From JAHFRG01 sp041495205 (lineage in GTDB: Bacteria; Pseudomonadota; Gammaproteobacteria; Burkholderiales; JAHFRG01): DNA of 26,209 nt. Made by a program: the position numbers and the translations under genes. Below the pieces are notes generated by a model. It was not told the DNA's origin. It saw only the letters and a program-made list of their open reading frames with translations, and searched no databases. The stretch lies in the NCBI GenBank assembly GCA_041495205.1, contig JBGQCF010000034.1, forward strand, positions 1 through 26,209. Direction: 5' to 3'. Position 1 is the first letter of the stretch, and every line of letters begins with the position of its first letter. This document shows positions 21,086-26,209 of this stretch, one piece after another.

Positions 21086-22132
21086 TTATTCCCGCGTTCT
21101 GCTTTGCGCCAGCGCCGCGACCGCCACCGCCGGCGCGCAGGCATCTATCCATTGGCGATCGATCAATGACGATTCCACCAAGCCGGAAAAATCCAGATAA
21201 GGCCGTGCACAGCGTGCGGCAAGCGATTTCACCAAAAAACGGCCGATTCCCGTTCCGATTAGCGGCGCCTCTTCGCCGACCAGCCCAAGCGAAAACAGGC
21301 GCGAGCAGGCCTCGTGCAAACGCTGCGATTGCAGCCCGGCGATATAGCCCGCAAGCTGCTGCCAGCTTGAAAGCGGCGCCGACTCCAGATCCCTGCCCAA
21401 CATGCGCGCCAGGCGCCGCGCGCTGTCCTGCATGGTCTTGCCTCCGCCATCCGCGGCGGGCAACTGGTCTGCCCCTTCCGGCAATTCTCCGGTCAGGCGA
21501 TAGACATCCGCCATGGTCGCGAACTGCTCCGCCATCAGCCCCTGCCATTCGCCTGCGAACGGCACGCGCGCAGCCGCCGCCATCACCGGCGTGCGCACCA
21601 CGCCGCTATAGATGAGCTCGTCATATGCCATGCGCTGATGGTCATTCCAGCCCCGGGCCTGCACTTTGCCGGAATTCAGCAACACCAGATCGGTGGTGGT
21701 GCTGCCGATGTCTATCAATAATGCTTGCCTCACACGCTTGGCTGCGAACTCGGCGGTTGCGAGCCAGTTTGCTGAAGCCACCTCACCGGCATGCTGGCTG
21801 GCTTGAGCGGGTGTAACAAAACCGCTGCGCCCGGCATACACGTGCAGGCTTGCTTGCGGCAATTTGCCGTTCATCGCTTCCACAAGGGTGGTGACACCGG
21901 CGTTGCGATTAGGAAAAATATCCGCGAGCTCTCCGGTCATGGTGAGCGCGTGCAGCGTTGCAGCCTGATTCAGATTTTTCAGCGCATGAGCCACAGCACT
22001 TTCCAAGTGCTGCAAGCCTTGCCACAGCGGGCAGGGCAACTGCATGGCTTGGCTTACGCGCCCGGCGCCGTCCACCAGCGCCACCTTGAGATGCGCGCCT
22101 CCCAAATCCCAGCCGACGGCGCAATCAGACAT
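21086..22132 (-). CDS. Hydantoinase/oxoprolinase-like protein, MfnF-like
   Basis: A 348-residue protein of the sugar kinase/hydantoinase-A fold group. The N-terminus has VGWDLGGAHLKVALVD (phosphate loop 1) and a second loop LLIDIGSTTTDLVLL near residue 140. This matches the family named H4MPT-linked C1 transfer pathway protein. Its archaeal member MfnF joins the furan diphosphate to glutamyl-tyramine in methanofuran synthesis. The ATG at 22132 is chosen because it overlaps the stop of the ATP-grasp gene by eight bases; the frame stays open upstream without family likeness. Function is inferred from family and context. Confidence 0.82.
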   Translation of the reverse strand: MSDCAVGWDLGGAHLKVALVDGAGRVSQAMQLPCPLWQGLQHLESAVAHALKNLNQAATLHALTMTGELADIFPNRNAGVTTLVEAMNGKLPQASLHVYAGRSGFVTPAQASQHAGEVASANWLATAEFAAKRVRQALLIDIGSTTTDLVLLNSGKVQARGWNDHQRMAYDELIYSGVVRTPVMAAAARVPFAGEWQGLMAEQFATMADVYRLTGELPEGADQLPAADGGGKTMQDSARRLARMLGRDLESAPLSSWQQLAGYIAGLQSQRLHEACSRLFSLGLVGEEAPLIGTGIGRFLVKSLAARCARPYLDFSGLVESSLIDRQWIDACAPAVAVAALAQSRTRE

Positions 22133-23120
22133 GCAAGGCCTCGAGGTCAATTTCAATCCGCCGCGGCGTGAATTTTGGTAAGCGCAAAGGTTTGGAATCG
22201 TCCAGCAGGTCCAATACCAGCGCTGCGGGATTGCAGCCCAGCGCCTGGCGCAAACCCGCATAGGAAGTGGTCAGCCGCGGGTTCACTTCCATCACTATTC
22301 GCTGAGAACCGCTTTGCACCAGATCTATGCCCACATAGCCCCACAGCCCGGGAATGGCCGCGGCTACGCAGCTAGCTAATACCGCTAAAACACCGTCTCC
22401 ATCAGTCAAGGCATTGACCACGCTGCCGAGAAAATGAAACTGACCGTCGCGCACCACCACGCGCTGTTTGTTGCAACTCAAAAGATCTGCTGTGCCTTCG
22501 CGGCATAGCACACAAAGACTCAGCGCGCTTCCGGGAATTAACGGCTGCAACACGTAATTCCCCGGGTTGGCCTTAAGCCATTGCCGTACCTTCGAGAGAT
22601 TGCGGAACAGGCGAGTATCGCTGCAGCCCGCACCATCATCGGGCTTTATCACCCAGCTCCCGCCCGTATCATGCAATTCAGCGTCCGCTGAATACGTCGG
22701 CACTGCCGCGATTCCTGCTTGTGTGAGATGGCGTGAGGTTGCCTGCTTGCTCGCGGTGAGGTGCACTGCGTCAGGATGACTGCCCAGGAGCTTGCGCCCG
22801 TGCTTGAGCACGCTGCGATGAATGCGTTCAAGCGTCCCCCCGCTCTCCGGCGCGATCGGCCACACCGCCTCGGCAATATCCATGCAGTGTTCCAGAACCC
22901 GCTCGGTTTCCGCGGCGTTGCGCGGCGTATATACGCTCACAGGAAAACCCAGTGCGGGCAGGCGCGGATCGCGCGTGACGACAACTTCCACCCCGGAAAT
23001 GTCCCCGAGGTCGCGCAACAGCGCGTGCAGCATTATGTCGCCTTCTTGCGCAAGTGCGGCCGGCAGCGCTTGGTCAAGCAGCCCGCCACCGGTAATATGC
23101 TCGTATACGAAGATACGCAT
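22125..23120 (-). CDS. ATP-grasp ligase, MfnD-like
   Basis: A 331-residue ATP-grasp enzyme. The opening MRIFVYEHITGGG is typical of the family found in H4MPT clusters. The ATP-binding loop is WVIKPDDGAGCSDT near residue 155 and the metal-binding end is VMEVNPRLTTSYAGL near residue 275. Archaeal MfnD ligates glutamate to tyramine in methanofuran synthesis, and this protein is the probable equivalent. It is the first gene of a minus-strand unit with MfnF-like, pabB and MfnE-like genes. It diverges from the HisA-like gene over a 153-base spacer filled by short repeats, where the promoter must lie. Confidence 0.8.
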   Translation of the reverse strand: MRIFVYEHITGGGLLDQALPAALAQEGDIMLHALLRDLGDISGVEVVVTRDPRLPALGFPVSVYTPRNAAETERVLEHCMDIAEAVWPIAPESGGTLERIHRSVLKHGRKLLGSHPDAVHLTASKQATSRHLTQAGIAAVPTYSADAELHDTGGSWVIKPDDGAGCSDTRLFRNLSKVRQWLKANPGNYVLQPLIPGSALSLCVLCREGTADLLSCNKQRVVVRDGQFHFLGSVVNALTDGDGVLAVLASCVAAAIPGLWGYVGIDLVQSGSQRIVMEVNPRLTTSYAGLRQALGCNPAALVLDLLDDSKPLRLPKFTPRRIEIDLEALHV

Positions 23121-23131
23121 TTTTTATTTCA

Positions 23132-23239
23132 TCACAGAGGCACAGAAAACAGAAAATGTTAATTCACAGGATTAACAGGATTGTTACAGATTTACAGGAT
23201 TGAATCCTGTTTAATCCTGCAAAATCATGTAAATCCTGT
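23132..23239. repeat. Short direct and inverted repeats in a divergent promoter region
   Basis: ACAGGATT appears at 23166, 23175 and 23194, followed by its complement AATCCTG(T) at 23203, 23213 and 23232. The central 17 bases (23194-23210) form a near-perfect palindrome, so the block can fold into a long hairpin or cruciform. A CACAGAGGCACAG motif lies at 23133-23145. Both sequence types recur, as I recall, in intergenic regions of many proteobacteria. Confidence 0.75.
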
Positions 23240-23273
23240 CTATTTGGTTTCTGTCCCATTGGTAAAAGCTCTC

Positions 23274-24005
23274 ATGAAACTCATCCCCGTCATTGATCTG
23301 ATGCAAGGCCAAGTGGTGCGCGCGCTGGGGGGCGAGCGCCAGCAGTACCGCCCCATCGAATCCGGATTATGCGCCGGCAGCAACGCTCTCGACATCGCCT
23401 GCGCATTGCTGGAATTGTATCCGTTTCCTGCGCTCTACATCGCCGACATTGATGCAATACAGCAAAACGGCGGCAACGCCGCGGTAATTGAAAAACTCCA
23501 TCGGCATTTTCCGAAGCTTGACCTGTGGGTGGACTCGGGAATAGCGGATGTTTCGAGCTTCATGGCATGGCAGGGGCAGCGCATAGGCCATGCGGTGATC
23601 GGCAGCGAATCGTTTCCCGAGAGTGCGCTGCTCTCCGCCGTTTGCTCCAGCCGCGATGCACTCTACCCGCTGCTATCGCTGGATTTCAAAGGTGCGCGCT
23701 TTTATGGCGAGCAACGTTTGCTCAATGATCCGGAATTCTGGCCGGAGCATGTTATCGTCATGATGCTGGCGCGCGTCGGAAGTCTCCAAGGGCCGGATTT
23801 CGACCAATTAAGCGAGCTAAGTCGGCGCGCACCGCATAAAAAACTTTACGCCGCCGGCGGAATACGCGGCACGCACGACCTCGCGCGCCTGGCGCGCGCA
23901 GGCGTACATGGCGCGCTGCTCGCGAGCGCGCTGCACCAGCGCCTCATCAGCGCCAGCGATCTGGCCGCATCGGCATCCGGCGCGGATTCAACGAGCAGGC
24001 AGTGA
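23274..24005 (+). CDS. HisA-like TIM-barrel protein of the C1-cofactor cluster
   Basis: A 243-residue (beta/alpha)8 protein related to HisA/HisF. It begins MKLIPVIDLMQGQVVRA, the classic HisA first strand with catalytic-type Asp, and has phosphate-binding loops YAAGGIRG and GVHGALLASALH near the C-terminus. HisA-like homologs of unproven reaction are regular members of H4MPT/methanofuran gene clusters and are thought to act in cofactor synthesis rather than histidine synthesis. The ATG at 23274 aligns with HisA; an open frame extends upstream through the repeats. It converges with fae. Confidence 0.85.
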   Translation: MKLIPVIDLMQGQVVRALGGERQQYRPIESGLCAGSNALDIACALLELYPFPALYIADIDAIQQNGGNAAVIEKLHRHFPKLDLWVDSGIADVSSFMAWQGQRIGHAVIGSESFPESALLSAVCSSRDALYPLLSLDFKGARFYGEQRLLNDPEFWPEHVIVMMLARVGSLQGPDFDQLSELSRRAPHKKLYAAGGIRGTHDLARLARAGVHGALLASALHQRLISASDLAASASGADSTSRQ

Positions 24006-24043
24006 GCAGCATCAGCTGCCCACCGCTCACCCGTGCATCCGGA

Positions 24044-24553
24044 TTATTTCGGGGAGAACGGATGCGGTGAGCTGCCTTTCTTGCTGACCACTTCCGAGGC
24101 CTTGGGTGTCCCCGCCACGGCGCGCTTGATTGACTCCTTGGTGGCCTGATAGTTGTAGTCGTAAATCTTGGTGTCGTTCTCAGCCAGCCAGTGGATGAAC
24201 ACGCCGACACAGATGAAGACGTCGTCGGCCTCATTCGCCGGAATCGTGCCGTCCTGCACGCAATCCGCCACCGCCATCGCCACTGCGCGCTGCGCCGGCC
24301 CGAACATCTGCACCGCCTGTTTGGCGCCCTTGATGGTCACCTTGTTGAACAGGATGGTGTTGGGCTTAGTTTGCAGGTTCGGCGCCACCACCGCAAGCAA
24401 GGAAGTAAAGCCGTCCTTGTTGTTTGTCAGCGCATTGCAGAACGCACGTTCTACGGAGCTGCCGCGCGGTCCCATAATCAGGTCAACGTGAGCCACTTCA
24501 TTGCCATCGCCGACCAGCGATTCTCCAACGAGCACACGATCAATTTTCGCCAT
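24044..24553 (-). CDS. fae: Formaldehyde-activating enzyme
   Basis: A 169-residue Fae, which condenses formaldehyde with tetrahydromethanopterin to methylene-H4MPT in the cytoplasm, the entry to H4MPT-linked formaldehyde oxidation and detoxification. The opening VLVGESLVGDGNEVAHVDL carries the conserved catalytic His, and the body includes GPAQRAVAMAVADCV and FIHWLAENDTKIYDYNY, all characteristic. Length is standard. The ATG follows AAGGAGAGGCAAA, a strong ribosome site consistent with high expression. It lies after the CitG-like gene; the 75-base gap has part of an inverted repeat and room for a promoter. Confidence 0.96.
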   Translation of the reverse strand: MAKIDRVLVGESLVGDGNEVAHVDLIMGPRGSSVERAFCNALTNNKDGFTSLLAVVAPNLQTKPNTILFNKVTIKGAKQAVQMFGPAQRAVAMAVADCVQDGTIPANEADDVFICVGVFIHWLAENDTKIYDYNYQATKESIKRAVAGTPKASEVVSKKGSSPHPFSPK

Positions 24554-24603
24554 TTTGCCTCTCCTTAGTTTGGCTAGTTAAACATTCAGGTGAAACGCAA
24601 CTC

Positions 24604-24654
24604 CGAAACCTCAGCGGCTGCCGCCCTCCTAGGCGCCAACATGCTGAGGTTTCG
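24604..24654. repeat. Perfect 12-base inverted repeat between the CitG-like gene and fae
   Basis: CGAAACCTCAGC at 24604-24615 and GCTGAGGTTTCG at 24643-24654 are perfect complements around a 27-base loop that contains the CitG-like stop codon. TTTT follows on the plus strand only. On the minus-strand message it could be a processing or attenuation hairpin that sets fae apart from the upstream genes. Confidence 0.7.
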
Positions 24655-25558
24655 TTTTACTACGGTGCGAGGCAGGCTTCGCCCCGCTGCCGGTAAAGCT
24701 TCCTTGCAACAAATCCTGCAAATGCAATGCAAGCAGGCTGGCGACACTCAAATCCGCCGTCGTGCCCGGATTGATTCCATCACGCTTGAGCTCGGCGTCG
24801 AAAGCCAGCAACTGCGGCAACAAGGCTTGCGGTGAGTCACTGCGCTGCCATGCGCTGTCCAGCGCCGCAGCGCGGGAACTGACTTGCCGCGCCCGCTCGT
24901 TTCCGAATTTGCGCTCTACGTGACTGTCGGGAAAGCGTGCCAGCAATGCCAGATAGGCCGACAGCACCGCCCATTCTTCGCCGGCAAAACGCGTAAGCGT
25001 TTCGCGCGCGCGAGGCACTCCCACATCAAAAACATCGGCAAATCCATTCGCGTACTGGCGCGCGATGCTGTCGCGCTCGCGCGCTTCCTGCATCGCGCCG
25101 AGCAGGGTAACCTGCGGCTTCTCGCTTATATCATGACGCGCGCTGCTGCCCAGCCCGGCAGGCTTGGCGAGGCGGATCGCCGCATAAGTGAGTTCCGCAT
25201 CCAGTTGCGTGAGCCGCTCCAGCACGCCGCGCACCTTCAGCAGCAATGCGTGCGCGCCGGATTCCTGCTGAGCGGCACAAAGCAGCGGTGCGGCGAGCAG
25301 CACAATGCCAAGATTGGTATTGCAGCCTACCGCTTGTTGCGTTGCTTCAACCGCGCGCAGGATGCGCTCGCCCACGCTTGCGCCAGGTACGGTCAACGGC
25401 GTGGCGATGGCGTTGGCGCTCGCCTCGAACTGCTGCACGGTCATGCCGTGGCCGGCGCTGTAAATGCTGACGTTGCCGGGCTTTGGCGCGCGGATTTCGG
25501 CAAGACAGGCGCTCTTCAACGCTTGCGCCAGTTGCTCGCTGGAGATTATGTTCAGCAT
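24629..25558 (-). CDS. CitG/MdcB-like (triphosphoribosyl-dephospho-CoA synthase family) protein
   Basis: A 309-residue, mostly helical protein of the CitG/MdcB family. Conserved parts are EIRAPKPGNVSIYSAGHGM near residue 22, TNLGIVLLAAPL near residue 80, GVPRARETL and DGINPGTTADLSVASL near the C-terminus. CitG makes the prosthetic group precursor of citrate lyase by phosphoribosyl transfer; a divergent branch sits in H4MPT clusters and probably acts in cofactor synthesis, the exact reaction being unproven. The ATG at 25558 overlaps the stop of the upstream ATP-grasp gene by seven bases, so they are coupled. The last codons lie within an inverted repeat arm. Confidence 0.85.
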   Translation of the reverse strand: MLNIISSEQLAQALKSACLAEIRAPKPGNVSIYSAGHGMTVQQFEASANAIATPLTVPGASVGERILRAVEATQQAVGCNTNLGIVLLAAPLLCAAQQESGAHALLLKVRGVLERLTQLDAELTYAAIRLAKPAGLGSSARHDISEKPQVTLLGAMQEARERDSIARQYANGFADVFDVGVPRARETLTRFAGEEWAVLSAYLALLARFPDSHVERKFGNERARQVSSRAAALDSAWQRSDSPQALLPQLLAFDAELKRDGINPGTTADLSVASLLALHLQDLLQGSFTGSGAKPASHRSKTKPQHVGA

Positions 25559-26209
25559 ACCATTTCCATGCTTGCTTGAGGCAGCTTGCGCGCCAATAAA
25601 TCGTCCACCAGGTATTGCGCCAGGTTTTCCCGGCATACTCCCTGCAGGCCGCGCCAGGCCGGGATGCCGTTGACTTCTATGACGTAAAGCTCGCCTTCCC
25701 GGTCACGCATAAGATCCACCCCCGCGTAATCCATCCCGACGGCGCGCACCGCATCCAGCGCCAGTCTTTGCATGGTTTCGTCCAGTTGCACTGTTTCGCA
25801 TTTCGCGCCCTGCGCGACATTGTTGACCCAACTGGTGCCCCGGCGCAGCATCGCCGCGCGGGCAGCGCCGCCCGCTACCAGTACCCGGAAGTCGTGCCAA
25901 TGGCCTTCACCGCAATCAATAAAGCTTTGCAGATAAGCCACGCCTGAATATTCAGCGAGATCGGGGATGTCCATGCCGCTCTTCAAGCGCCGCAGTCCCA
26001 ACCCCTGCGAGCCGAATAAAGGTTTCAATACCAGCTCGCGCCCCGCCGCGGTCTCGCGCAATAAAACCGCGCGCGCCTGTGCCGCCGATTCACAGACCCA
26101 GGTTGCTGGAGTGGGAATGCCGGCGCGCTTCAACAGAAAACTCGTCATTGCCTTATCAACGCTGCGCTCGATAGCGCGCGCATCGTTGTAAACCGGCACG
26201 CCGATTTCG
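25552..26209 (-). CDS. ATP-grasp ligase, MptN/RimK-like (5' end outside the window)
   Basis: At least 218 codons, with the frame open to the window edge, so the N-terminal domain is missing. Visible ATP-grasp features are ERSVDKAMTSFLLKRAGIPTP, LVLKPLFGSQGLGL (ATP loop), GEGHWHDFRVLV and YVIEVNGIPAWRGLQ (metal site). The likeness is to RimK and to MptN, which adds glutamate to tetrahydromethanopterin. In this setting a role in finishing the methanopterin side chain is probable. It is coupled to the CitG-like gene by a seven-base overlap. Confidence 0.82.
   Translation of the reverse strand, partial: EIGVPVYNDARAIERSVDKAMTSFLLKRAGIPTPATWVCESAAQARAVLLRETAAGRELVLKPLFGSQGLGLRRLKSGMDIPDLAEYSGVAYLQSFIDCGEGHWHDFRVLVAGGAARAAMLRRGTSWVNNVAQGAKCETVQLDETMQRLALDAVRAVGMDYAGVDLMRDREGELYVIEVNGIPAWRGLQGVCRENLAQYLVDDLLARKLPQASMEMVC

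Overview
The window looks like a chromosomal segment of a GC-rich betaproteobacterium with a C1 (formaldehyde-oxidising) pathway. The evidence is protein content: Fae plus a cluster of tetrahydromethanopterin/methanofuran-type cofactor genes, and FNR/ANR-type operator sites of the form TTGAT-N4-(A/G)TCAA. No rRNA or tRNA gene was seen, so the taxonomy is an inference. No CRISPR array and no complete insertion sequence was recognised.

Region 1 (about 1-9300) is a low-oxygen/dormancy island. It holds a small YdaT-like gene, a stand-alone divergent groEL, a GYD-domain protein, a ribosome hibernation factor fused to a cold-shock domain, a DksA/TraR-type regulator, an APH-AAA two-domain kinase, a DHH phosphoesterase and a P-type cation ATPase. 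Three FNR-type boxes (394-407, 2576-2589, 3741-3754) lie at class II distance from plausible -10 hexamers in front of groEL, hpf and the divergent dksA/kinase pair. The gene set resembles, by function, the mycobacterial DosR regulon, but is wired to FNR. A short glgC-like remnant follows the ATPase.

Region 2 (about 9400-12100) is a two-gene minus-strand operon: a lipoprotein phosphodiesterase of the alkaline phosphatase superfamily and a secreted protein of unknown function.

Region 3 (about 12340-17445) looks like an integron cassette array without an integrase (a CALIN). Four good attC-like sites (13358-13427, 14161-14221, 15752-15809, 17380-17443) and two degenerate ones separate minus-strand genes: terC (possibly), a HEPN/AbiU2-like protein, a GIY-YIG protein, a small protein of unknown function and an AAA ATPase. 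Part of it is visibly AT-rich. Two copies of a dispersed repeat sit directly 5' of the GIY-YIG and AAA genes. A 50-codon fragment resembling the C-terminus of the cofactor kinase encoded at 19.1-19.7 kb lies inside the array.

Region 4 (about 17500-19021) has a secreted His-rich protein and two small membrane proteins.

Region 5 (about 19090-26209) is the C1-cofactor cluster. On the minus strand are an MfnD-like ATP-grasp ligase, an MfnF-like protein, PabB and an MfnE-like kinase, tightly overlapped; then fae, a CitG/MdcB-like protein and an MptN/RimK-like ATP-grasp enzyme cut by the window edge. A HisA-like gene is on the plus strand. Together they would supply p-aminobenzoate, build the methanofuran- and methanopterin-type carriers, and load formaldehyde onto tetrahydromethanopterin.
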